DNA of 64,000 nt from M0108 sp963841065 (GTDB lineage: Bacteria > Pseudomonadota > Gammaproteobacteria > Chromatiales > Chromatiaceae), in contig CAWJBI010000044.1 of the NCBI GenBank assembly GCA_963841065.1, positions 1-64,000 on the forward strand. The letters are read 5' to 3'. The notes beneath the pieces were generated by a model. The model made no database searches. It saw only the letters and a list, made by a program, of their open reading frames with translations, and was not told where the DNA came from. The translations under genes were made by a program, and so were the position numbers. Of the stretch, positions 18,005 through 29,453 are shown piece after piece (the stretch's first letter is position 1; each line of letters starts with the position of its first letter).

Positions 18005-19121
18005 TCAGCCTCGCCGCAGGAGCCGCAGCATGCGGCGCAGCGGCTCGGCGGCGCCCCAGAGCAACTGGTCGCCGACGGTGAAGGCGTTCAGATAGTCGTC
18101 GCCCAGGTTCATCTTGCGCAGCCGGCCGACGGGCACCGTCAGGGTGCCGGTGACGGCGGCTGGGGACAGACCGGCGACCGTCGCCGGGCGCTCGTTGGGG
18201 ATGACCTGCACCCAGTCGTTGGCGCCGGCGATCATCTCGACCAATTCGTCCAGGGGGGCCTTCTGCTTCAGCTTGATGACCAGGCCCTGGCTGTGGCAGC
18301 GCATGGCGCCGATGCGCACGCAGGTGCCGTCGATGGGGATGGGGTTGTCCTGGCGGCCGAGGATCTTGTTGGTCTCCACCAGGCCCTTCCACTCCTCGCG
18401 GCTCTGGCCGTTCTCCAGCGGGGTGTCGATCCAGGGGATGAGACTGCCCGCCAGGGGGGCGCCGAAGTTTGCCGTCGGGAAGTCGCCCCCGCGCATGGTC
18501 TCGGTGACCACCCGGTCGATCTCCAGGATGGCCGAGGCCGGGTCCGCCAGCCGATCGGCGCAGCCGGCGTGCAGGGCGCCCATCTGGGCGAGGAGTTCGC
18601 GCATGTTCTTGGCGCCCGCCCCGGAGGCGGCCTGGTAGGTCATGGAGGTGACCCACTCCACCAGGTCATGGCGGAAGAGGCCGCCGATGGCCATCAGCAT
18701 CAGGCTGACGGTGCAGTTGCCGCCGATGAAGTCGCGCTTGCCCGCCGCCAGCGCCGCCTCGATGACGTCCAGGTTCACCGGGTCGAGGATGATGGTGCTG
18801 TCCTGTCTCCATGCGCAGGCTGGAGGCGGCGTCGATCCAGTAGCCCCGCCAGCCGGCGGCGCGCAGCTTGGGATAGACCGCCTTGGTATAGTCGCCACCC
18901 TGACAGGTGACGATGACGTCCATGGCCGCCAGGGCCTCGAGATCCGCGGCGTCCCGCAGGGGCACGCTGCCCTTGCCGACGTCCGGGCCGGGCTGGCCGA
19001 CCTGGGAGGTGGTGAAGAAGATGGGCTCCGGGATGACCGCGAAGTCATTTTCCTCCAGCATCCGGCCCATGAGGACCGAACCCACCATGCCACGCCAGCC
19101 AATAAAACCAACTCGATTCAT
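18005..19121 (-). CDS. asd: Aspartate-semialdehyde dehydrogenase (frame break)
   Basis: Asd reduces aspartyl phosphate to the semialdehyde, feeding lysine/diaminopimelate, threonine and methionine synthesis. The N-terminus MNRVGFIGWRGMVGSVLMGRM (NADP fold) and the part from ILDPVNLDVI onward, with the catalytic-cysteine motif GGNCTVSLMLMAIGGLF, are in different frames. They join near 18810 after DAASSLRM, where about one or two extra bases occur. The end includes HSQGLVIKLK and VGRLRKMNLG. The gene is essential for peptidoglycan, so sequencing error is the simplest view. leuB ends 7 bases upstream. Confidence 0.92.
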
Positions 19122-19127
19122 GACTAA

Positions 19128-20210
19128 TTACTCCCCACCCAGGGCCGCCACGACGGCGTCGCCCATTTCCGACGTGCTGACCCGCCGCATGCCCGCGGAC
19201 AGGATGTCCGCGGTCCGCAACCCCTGATCGAGGACCCGCGTCACCGCCCGATCGATGCGCTTGGCCCCGGCCTCGTCGCCCAGGGAGTAACGCAGCATCA
19301 TGGCCAGGGACAGGATGGTGGCCAGCGGATTGGCCACGCCCTGGCCGGCGATGTCCGGGGCCGAGCCGTGGATGGGCTCGTACATGCCCTTGCCGTGCTC
19401 GTCCAGGGAGGCCGAGGGCAACATGCCGATGGAGCCCGTCAGCATGGAGGCCTCGTCCGAGAGGATGTCGCCGAAGATGTTGCCGGTGACGATGACGTCG
19501 AACTGCTTGGGGTTGCGCACCAGTTGCATGGCGCAGTTATCGACGTACATGTGGCTCAGGGCCACGTCCGGGTACTCGGCGCCGACCTCGGTCGCCACCT
19601 CGCGCCAGAGCTCGGTGCATTCCAGCACATTGGCCTTGTCCACCGAGCAGAGGCGCTTGCCGCGCTGGCGGGCGATGTCGAAGGCGACGCGACAGATGCG
19701 ACGGATCTCCGACTCGCTGTAGATCATGGTGTTGACGCCGACGCGCTCACCATCCTCGCGGACATGGGTGCCGCGCGGCTGGCCAAAATAGATGTCGCCG
19801 GTCAGTTCACGCACGATGACGATGTCCAGCCCGGAGACGACCTCGGGACGCAGGGACGAGGCCGCGGCCAATTGCGGGTAGAGGATGGCCGGGCGCAGGT
19901 TGGCGAAGAGGCCCAGACCCGCGCGCAGGCCCAGCAGGCCCTTTTCCGGCCGGATGGCAATGGGCAGGGGCTCCCACTTGGGGCCGCCCACGGCCCCGAG
20001 GAGGACGGCATCGGCCTCCCGGGCCAGCTCCAGGGTCGCCTCCGGCAAGGGGCCGCCGGTGGCATCGATGGCCGCGCCGCCCACCAGGGCCTCGTCCATG
20101 TCGATGTCCAAGCCGTAATTGTCGCGCAGACAGGCCAGGACCTTGACCGCCTCATCGACGATCTCGGGACCAATGCCGTCGCCCGGCAGGATCAGAATCT
20201 TCTTGCTCAC
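19128..20210 (-). CDS. leuB: 3-isopropylmalate dehydrogenase
   Basis: LeuB (360 residues) oxidatively decarboxylates 3-isopropylmalate in leucine synthesis. Family signatures are ILILPGDGIGPEIVDEAVKV at the start, LRAGLGLFANLRP, VRELTGDIYFGQPR and, near the C-terminus, NIFGDILSDEASMLTGSIGM, which binds metal and NAD. The start codon is GTG (20210-20208). It lies between leuD and asd, the usual leuCDB order. Confidence 0.96.
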   Translation of the reverse strand: MSKKILILPGDGIGPEIVDEAVKVLACLRDNYGLDIDMDEALVGGAAIDATGGPLPEATLELAREADAVLLGAVGGPKWEPLPIAIRPEKGLLGLRAGLGLFANLRPAILYPQLAAASSLRPEVVSGLDIVIVRELTGDIYFGQPRGTHVREDGERVGVNTMIYSESEIRRICRVAFDIARQRGKRLCSVDKANVLECTELWREVATEVGAEYPDVALSHMYVDNCAMQLVRNPKQFDVIVTGNIFGDILSDEASMLTGSIGMLPSASLDEHGKGMYEPIHGSAPDIAGQGVANPLATILSLAMMLRYSLGDEAGAKRIDRAVTRVLDQGLRTADILSAGMRRVSTSEMGDAVVAALGGE

Positions 20211-20290
20211 GTGTCTCGTTGCCTTGTGAAATGATGGAGTTATCGCTAAAGGGCGGATGGGATGGCCGGGGTAAGGCTGGCGAGGCGCGC

Positions 20291-20929
20291 CTAGACGAAC
20301 AACCAGGGCGCCTCGCGCCGGCGCCGCTCCTCGTAGGTCCGAATCTCATCCACGTGATTGAGCGTCAGGCCGATGTCGTCCAGGCCCTTGTGCAGGCATT
20401 CCTTGTGAAAGGGGTCCATGTCAAAGGGGAAGGCCTTACCTCCAACTGGCGTCAGGGTCTGGCCCAGGAGATCCACCTCGATTTCCAGGGCCCGAGGGCC
20501 ATTGGCCTGGGAGAAGAGCCAGTCGATCCTAGCCGCATCCAGGACAATCGGCAGGATGCCGTTCTTGAAACAGTTGTTGAAGAAAATATCGGCGAAGCTG
20601 GGGGCCAGGATGACGCGGAATCCGTAATCCATCAAGGCCCAGGGGGCATGCTCGCGGGAGGAGCCGCAGCCGAAATTCTCCCACGCCAGCAGAATGCTGG
20701 CCCCGGCATAGCGCGGGTCGTTGAGGACGAAGTTCATGTTCAACGGACGGTTGGTGCAATCCTGGCCGGGCTCGCCCTGATCCAGATAGCGCCACTCGTC
20801 GAACAGGTTGGGCCCGAAGCCGGTCCGCTCGATGCTCTTGAGGAACTGCTTGGGGATGATGGCGTCCGTATCGACATTGGCACGGTCGAGGGGGCAGACC
20901 TTGCCCGTGAAATCGGCGAATTTTTCCAT
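20291..20929 (-). CDS. leuD: 3-isopropylmalate dehydratase small subunit
   Basis: LeuD (212 residues) is the swivelling-domain subunit of isopropylmalate isomerase. It starts MEKFADFTGKVCPLDRANVDTD and contains the substrate-binding loop NFGCGSSREHAPWAL. The ATG follows the leuC stop by 13 bases, so it is co-transcribed with leuC. Confidence 0.96.
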   Translation of the reverse strand: MEKFADFTGKVCPLDRANVDTDAIIPKQFLKSIERTGFGPNLFDEWRYLDQGEPGQDCTNRPLNMNFVLNDPRYAGASILLAWENFGCGSSREHAPWALMDYGFRVILAPSFADIFFNNCFKNGILPIVLDAARIDWLFSQANGPRALEIEVDLLGQTLTPVGGKAFPFDMDPFHKECLHKGLDDIGLTLNHVDEIRTYEERRRREAPWLFV

Positions 20930-20942
20930 TGACAGGCTCCTC

Positions 20943-22346
20943 TTAAAGCGTCCGCACGTCGACGAAGTGGCCGGTCACGGCGGCGGCGGCGGCCATGGCG
21001 GGGCTCACCAGATGGGTGCGCCCACCCTGCCCCTGCCGGCCCTCGAAATTACGGTTAGAGGTGGAGGCACAGCGCTCGCCCGGCTCCAGGCGGTCGGCGT
21101 TCATGGCCAGACACATGGAGCAGCCCGGGTCGCGCCACTCGAAGCCCGCGGCGCGGAAGATCGCATCCAGGCCCTCGGCCTCGGCCTGCTCCTTCACCGG
21201 GCCCGAGCCCGGCACCACCATGGCCAGCTTGATGCTGGCGGCCACCTGGCGGCCCTTAACCACCTCGGCGGCGGCGCGCAGGTCCTCGATGCGGGAATTG
21301 GTGCAGGAACCGATGAAGACCTTGTCCGGCCGAATTTCGGTGATCGGGGTCCCGGCCTCCAGACCCATGTACTCCAGGGCGCGACGCATGCCCGCGGCCT
21401 TGGTCGGATCGGGCTCGGCGGCGGGATTGGGTACCCGGTCATCGATGGCCACCACCATTTCCGGCGAGGTGCCCCAGGTGACCTGGGGCTTGAGGGCCGC
21501 CGCGTCCAGGTGAACCACCCGGTCGAACCGGGCGCCCGGGTCGCTGACCAGGGTGCGCCAGTGGGCGGCCGCCTGTTCGAAGAGTGCGCCCTGGGCGACA
21601 AAGGGCCGGCCGCGGACATACTCGATGGTCTTCTCGTCCACCGCCACCAGGCCGGCGCGGGCCCCCGCCTCGATGGTCATGTTGCAGACCGTCATGCGGC
21701 CCTCCATGGACAGGGCGCGGATGGCCTCGCCACCGAACTCGATGACATAACCGGTGCCGCCCGCGGTGCCGATCTCGCCAATGATGGCCAGGACGATGTC
21801 CTTGGCGGTGAGGCCCCGGCCCAACTGGCCATCGACGCTGACCAGCATGGTCTTGGCCTTGCGCTGCAGCAGGCACTGGGTCGCCAGGACATGCTCCACC
21901 TCGGAGGTGCCGATGCCAAAGGCCAGGGCCCCAAAGGCGCCATGGGTCGAGGTATGGGAGTCACCGCAGACAATGGTCATGCCCGGCTGGGTGAAGCCCT
22001 GCTCCGGCCCCATGACGTGGACGATGCCCTGGCGGGGATCCCCCATGCCGAACTCGGTGATGCCGAACTCGATACAGTTGCGGCCCAGGGTCTCGACCTG
22101 GAGGCGGGAGACGGGATCGATGATGCCCTTGTCGCGATCCGTGGTGGGGACATTGTGATCGGGCACCGCCAGGTTGGCAGCGACCCGCCAGGGCTGGCGC
22201 CCAGTCAGACGCAGCCCGGCGAAGGCCTGGGGCGAGGTGACCTCGTGCACCAACTGGCGGTCGATGTAGAGGAGCGCCGTGCCATCCTCGTCATAGCGGA
22301 CGAGGTGCTCGTCCCACAATTTGTCATAAAGGGTCTGGGCAGCCAT
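20943..22346 (-). CDS. leuC: 3-isopropylmalate dehydratase large subunit
   Basis: LeuC (467 residues) is the 4Fe-4S aconitase-type subunit that isomerises 2- to 3-isopropylmalate. The cluster cysteines lie in GSCTNSRIEDLRAA and in PGCSMCLAMN. The start MAAQTLYDKLWDEHLV and the motif GDSHTSTHGAFG are typical. It opens the leuCDB-asd series, 94 bases downstream of the greA stop. Confidence 0.96.
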   Translation of the reverse strand: MAAQTLYDKLWDEHLVRYDEDGTALLYIDRQLVHEVTSPQAFAGLRLTGRQPWRVAANLAVPDHNVPTTDRDKGIIDPVSRLQVETLGRNCIEFGITEFGMGDPRQGIVHVMGPEQGFTQPGMTIVCGDSHTSTHGAFGALAFGIGTSEVEHVLATQCLLQRKAKTMLVSVDGQLGRGLTAKDIVLAIIGEIGTAGGTGYVIEFGGEAIRALSMEGRMTVCNMTIEAGARAGLVAVDEKTIEYVRGRPFVAQGALFEQAAAHWRTLVSDPGARFDRVVHLDAAALKPQVTWGTSPEMVVAIDDRVPNPAAEPDPTKAAGMRRALEYMGLEAGTPITEIRPDKVFIGSCTNSRIEDLRAAAEVVKGRQVAASIKLAMVVPGSGPVKEQAEAEGLDAIFRAAGFEWRDPGCSMCLAMNADRLEPGERCASTSNRNFEGRQGQGGRTHLVSPAMAAAAAVTGHFVDVRTL

Positions 22347-22439
22347 GGGGGGCCTCCGCGCATAACGAATCGAATCGCAAAAGAATAATGGGGCCTGGGA
22401 TGGGGCGCAAACCCAGAATTCGCCGTCCGCCGGGCCCCG

Positions 22440-22919
22440 TTAGCCGTAACGCACTTCCAGGATCTCGAACTCGCGCAGCCCCCCCGGGGCGTCCACGGTG
22501 GCCGTGTCGCCCTCGCGCTTGCCAATCAGGGCCCGGGCGATGGGGGAACTGATGGATATCATGCCGAGGGCCAGGTCGGCCTCGTCATCGCCGACAATCT
22601 GGAAGCTGTGCTCCGTCTCGTCCTTGTCCAGCTCCAGCACGATCGCCGTGGCGCCGAAGACGACGCGGCCATCCGTCGCGAGCTGGGTGACATCGATGAT
22701 ATGCGCGTGGGACAGCTTGCCCTCGATATCCTTGATGCGGCCCTCGATGAAGCTCTGCTGCTCGCGGGCGGCATGGTATTCGGCGTTCTCCTTGAGATCG
22801 CCGTGCGCGCGGGCCTCCGAGATGGCCTCGATGACGCGCGGGCGCTCGATGCGCTTGAGCCGCTCCAGTTCCTCGCGCAGCTTCTCGGCGCCCCTGGCGG
22901 TGAGGGGGACTTTGCTCAT
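22440..22919 (-). CDS. greA: Transcription elongation factor GreA
   Basis: GreA (159 residues) inserts an N-terminal coiled coil into the RNA polymerase secondary channel to cleave backtracked RNA. It starts MSKVPLTARGAEKLREELER; the tip residues are in AHGDLKENAEYHAAREQQ (conserved acidic D and E), and the C-terminal FKBP-like domain ends with SPIARALIGKREGDTATV. It follows carB by about 85 bases, an arrangement also seen in enterics and pseudomonads. Confidence 0.96.
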   Translation of the reverse strand: MSKVPLTARGAEKLREELERLKRIERPRVIEAISEARAHGDLKENAEYHAAREQQSFIEGRIKDIEGKLSHAHIIDVTQLATDGRVVFGATAIVLELDKDETEHSFQIVGDDEADLALGMISISSPIARALIGKREGDTATVDAPGGLREFEILEVRYG

Positions 22920-23003
22920 GGTGGTGTCCTCATCAAAAAAACCGGGCCGCCCGCGGCGGCCTCTCGTTCGGTTCCGCTGCCGGCCCAGGCCAGCGCCGGA
23001 ATC

Positions 23004-26212
<3,209 letters not shown>

Positions 26213-26390
26213 ATTCTTTAGCAGGCTAGTGATAGCGTCTTGGCCTCGTTAGGCCCAGGTTTGGCCAATGTGCTCGAGACGCGGTCCGACCCAGGGCCAT
26301 AGGTTCATCCCTCGATTGCCTTCACCCGGTGGGCGGCCAAATCCGCCCCGTCCAGCCCTATCCGCAGGGGGGCACCAACCGGGCCAAGGC

Positions 26391-27539
26391 CTAGGCCCGA
26401 TGGGCCCGGAGCAGGTCAATGAAGTGATCAAATACGGGCGATACGTCATGGGGTCCTGGACTGGCCTCCGGATGCCCCTGGAAACCAAAGGCCGGCCGCT
26501 CGCGGTGATGGATGCCTTGCAGGGAGCCATCGAAGAGGGACCTGTGGGTCGGCTCCAGGATCTGAGGCAGGCTCGCCTCGTCCACCGCAAAGCCATGATT
26601 CTGGCTGCTGATCATGACCCGCCGGGTGGCCAGGTCCTGGACCGGGTGGTTGGCGCCATGGTGGCCGAACTTCATCTTCAGGGTGCGCGCCCCGCAGGCC
26701 AGCCCCAGCAATTGGTGACCCAGACAGATCCCAAAGATCGGAATACCGGTCTCCAGCAGCTCGCCAATGGCCTGGATGGCGTAATCGCAGGGCTCGGGAT
26801 CACCCGGGCCATTGGAGAGGAAAACGCCATCGGGCTGGAGGGCCAGCACCTCCGCCGCCGGTGTCCTGGCCGGCACCACGGTCACCCGACAACCGCGCTC
26901 CACCAACATGCGCAAGATGTTGCGCTTGATGCCGTAATCGTAGGCCACGACCCAGTAGGGGCAGCGATCCGGGTCCGGGCTCGCGATCGCCGCGCCCCCC
27001 TCCAGGGTCCAGACACCCTGATCCCATTCATAGGCCCGGTCCGTCGTCACCTCCTGGGCCAGGTCCATGCCCTTGAGGCCGGCAAAGGCCCGGGCCAACG
27101 CCAAGGCCGCTACCTCGTCGATCGCCTCACCCGCCTGCAGACAGCCATTCTGGGCACCCTTCTCGCGCAGGATGCGGGTCAGCCGGCGGGTATCGATATC
27201 GGCGATACCCGGCACGCCCTGACGCAGGAGGTAGTCATCCAGGCGCTCCCGCAAGCGCCAGTTGCTGGCAAGGGGCGGCAGATCGCGAATTACGAGCCCG
27301 GCGGCTTGAATGGCGGGAGATTCCTCGTCCTCGGGATTGACGCCGGTGTTGCCGATATGGGGGTAGGTCAGAGTCACCAATTGGCGCCGGTAGGAGGGGT
27401 CGGTGATGATCTCCTGATAGCCGGTCATGGCCGTGTTAAAGACCACCTCGCCGACGCTCTGGGTCTCGGCGCCGATGGACAGGCCGCGAAAGACAGAGCC
27501 GTCTTCCAGAACGAGAACCGCGGGCTTTCTCAAGGTCAT
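26391..27539 (-). CDS. carA: Carbamoyl-phosphate synthase small chain
   Basis: CarA (about 382 residues) is the glutaminase subunit that supplies ammonia to CarB. The start MTLRKPAVLVLEDGSVFRG was chosen because it fits the family; the frame is open 16 codons further upstream. The class I amidotransferase nucleophile is in GICLGHQLLGLACG and the His/Glu pair in GFQGHPEASPGPHD. A 178-base gap separates it from carB. Confidence 0.95.
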   Translation of the reverse strand: MTLRKPAVLVLEDGSVFRGLSIGAETQSVGEVVFNTAMTGYQEIITDPSYRRQLVTLTYPHIGNTGVNPEDEESPAIQAAGLVIRDLPPLASNWRLRERLDDYLLRQGVPGIADIDTRRLTRILREKGAQNGCLQAGEAIDEVAALALARAFAGLKGMDLAQEVTTDRAYEWDQGVWTLEGGAAIASPDPDRCPYWVVAYDYGIKRNILRMLVERGCRVTVVPARTPAAEVLALQPDGVFLSNGPGDPEPCDYAIQAIGELLETGIPIFGICLGHQLLGLACGARTLKMKFGHHGANHPVQDLATRRVMISSQNHGFAVDEASLPQILEPTHRSLFDGSLQGIHHRERPAFGFQGHPEASPGPHDVSPVFDHFIDLLRAHRA

Positions 27540-27815
27540 CTCCGAGTTCAGCCTGCCCGCGTCCCGGCCGGAGGGCCGCGGGAACATGAGGCGCCAGGGG
27601 GCGCTAAATTCACAAGGACGCGCGATGCGGGAAAGCGGCCAGGCTCGTGCGGCGGTGCACGAATGCGTGAGAACGAGAGCGGCAAGAACAACTAGGGCCA
27701 GGCACCTCGAACGAGGGAAATTCTAAGTGATTCCCCCTGCCCTGTCCATCCGCTGCCAGGGGGCCGGGCAAATTACGGCCTCTTCGTCAAGCATTCCGCC
27801 GATGGATTCCGTCAA

Positions 27816-28250
27816 TCACAGCGAGCGACGAATCCAGTTTTCCAGGGCCGCGGCGTCCATGGCCCCCGAGGTGCGCGCCACCTCCCGGCCGCTGCGAAAG
27901 ACCACCAGGGTCGGAATGCTCCGGATACCGTAACGCCCCGCCAGGGCCTGAGCCTCCTCCGTGTTGACCTTGATCAGCCGCGCCTGAGGCTCGATCCGCC
28001 GGGCCACGGTCTCGAAGGCCGGCGCCATGGCGCGACAAGGGGCGCACCATGGCGCCCAGAAATCCACCACCAGCGGCAGATCACTGCGCCCCAGATGCTT
28101 AGCGAAACGCCCCTCGTCCAAGGCCAGGGGGGCACCGGCAAAGAGGGGGGCACGGCACTTACCGCACTTGGCATCCTCGGCCAGGCGCTCCGGGGGCACC
28201 CGATTAACCGCGTCGCAACGGGGACAAACAACGTGAACAGCTTGGGTCAT
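27816..28250 (-). CDS. trxC: Thioredoxin 2 (zinc-ribbon thioredoxin)
   Basis: The 144-residue protein has an N-terminal zinc ribbon (CPRCDAV..CGKCRAP, about residues 9-34) followed by a thioredoxin fold with active site WAPWCAPCRAM and the cis-proline loop RSIPTLVVF. TrxC reduces disulfides and in E. coli belongs to the OxyR response. It is divergent from the downstream cnoX-like gene with about 145 bases between them, where both promoters must lie. Confidence 0.93.
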   Translation of the reverse strand: MTQAVHVVCPRCDAVNRVPPERLAEDAKCGKCRAPLFAGAPLALDEGRFAKHLGRSDLPLVVDFWAPWCAPCRAMAPAFETVARRIEPQARLIKVNTEEAQALAGRYGIRSIPTLVVFRSGREVARTSGAMDAAALENWIRRSL

Positions 28251-28395
28251 TAGACTAGGCTCCTAGGGCTAAATGTGACCTCTGGCGCCGTTGGGCGGGT
28301 GATCTTGGACCCAGCCGGCTTGAATCGATCGGTTTCCAGGCCTATTTACGGGCTTCCGAACCAATTCCAACCGCTCATTTCAGGAGGACGGCGCC

Positions 28396-29259
28396 ATGGC
28401 CAACTCACCCTATCTGGTCGCCGTCACGGCGCAAAACTTCCAAGAGGTCGTGCTCGAGGGCTCCTATGAACGCCCCGTGCTGGTGGATTTCTGGGCCGAC
28501 TGGTGCGCCCCCTGCCGCGCCCTCATGCCCATCCTCGCCAAGCTGGCGGACGAATACGACGGCCGCCTCATGGTCGCCAAGCTTAATACCGAGGAGGAAC
28601 AGGCCCTCGCCGCCCAGTTTGGCATCCGCAGCCTGCCCACGGTCCAACTTTTTAAGGATGGACGCCCCGTTGATCAATTCATGGGCGCCCTCCCCGAGGC
28701 CCAGATCCGGGCCTTCCTGGAGCCGCACCTGCCGCGCGAGTCCGACAGCCTGCTTGACGGGATCACGGACCGGCTGATCCTGGGAGACCTGACCGGCGCC
28801 CAGGCCGAGCTGGACAAAGCCCGGGCCAAGGACCCCGACAATCCCCGCCTCTTCCTCGCCGAGGTCCAGATCAAGGCCGCTGGGGGCGACACCCTGGGCG
28901 CCGAGGCTCTGCTCGATCGGGTCCCCATCGATCTGGCCAAGGACCCGGAGGTACTCGCCCTGCGGGGCCAACTCCGCTTCGCCAACCTGGTCGCGACCGC
29001 CCCGCCCGAAGCCGAATTGGCCGCCCGTCTCGCCGCCAACCCCAAGGACAGCGAGGCCAGCTACCTGCTCGCCGCCTGGCAGGCCGTCAACGGCAATCTC
29101 GAAGCCGCCCTGGCCAGGCTCCTCGCCCTCCTCAAGCGCGACCGCACCTATGGCGACGACGCCGCCCGCAAGGCCATGATCCTCATCTTCGACCTTCTCG
29201 GCGGCGCGGGCCCCCTGGTCTCCGCCTACCGGGCCAAGATGCTTAGCGCCCTGTACTAA
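28396..29259 (+). CDS. cnoX: Thioredoxin-like co-chaperone, CnoX/YbbN family
   Basis: The 287-residue protein joins an N-terminal thioredoxin domain (VDFWADWCAPCRALMPILA, about residues 29-47) to a C-terminal TPR-like helical region (repeats ending near SAYRAKMLSALY). CnoX proteins hold unfolded, oxidation-prone clients and hand them to GroEL. Unlike E. coli YbbN, which lacks a full CxxC, this protein keeps WCAPC and may therefore also be an active reductase, as in Caulobacter CnoX. AGGAGG lies about 8 bases before the ATG. Confidence 0.85.
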   Translation: MANSPYLVAVTAQNFQEVVLEGSYERPVLVDFWADWCAPCRALMPILAKLADEYDGRLMVAKLNTEEEQALAAQFGIRSLPTVQLFKDGRPVDQFMGALPEAQIRAFLEPHLPRESDSLLDGITDRLILGDLTGAQAELDKARAKDPDNPRLFLAEVQIKAAGGDTLGAEALLDRVPIDLAKDPEVLALRGQLRFANLVATAPPEAELAARLAANPKDSEASYLLAAWQAVNGNLEAALARLLALLKRDRTYGDDAARKAMILIFDLLGGAGPLVSAYRAKMLSALY

Positions 29260-29327
29260 GAGGGGCTGCCAAAGGCCGGAGGCCAGGGGTCGGCTTACCC
29301 GCAGCGAACCGTCTCGGCCGGTCCCCC

Positions 29328-29453
29328 CTAAAGGCCCAACATGAGACGCTTTTCGAAGCCGGGATAGGTCAGGTCCACCACTTCGCCCAGGACTCCTTCT
29401 GCCAGGGCTCACCCGGTGGCAGGCCTTCGACCAAGGCGAGGGCCTCGTTAATA
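29328..29453 (-). other. Orphan C-terminal-like fragment after hrpA
   Basis: Just after the hrpA stop, the minus strand can be read (with one frame change) as NEALALVEGLPPGEPWQKE then VLGEVVDLTYPGFEKRLMLG and a stop at 29328. It has a protein-like composition but no start codon or known domain. It may be a relic or an unrecognised small gene. Confidence 0.2.
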
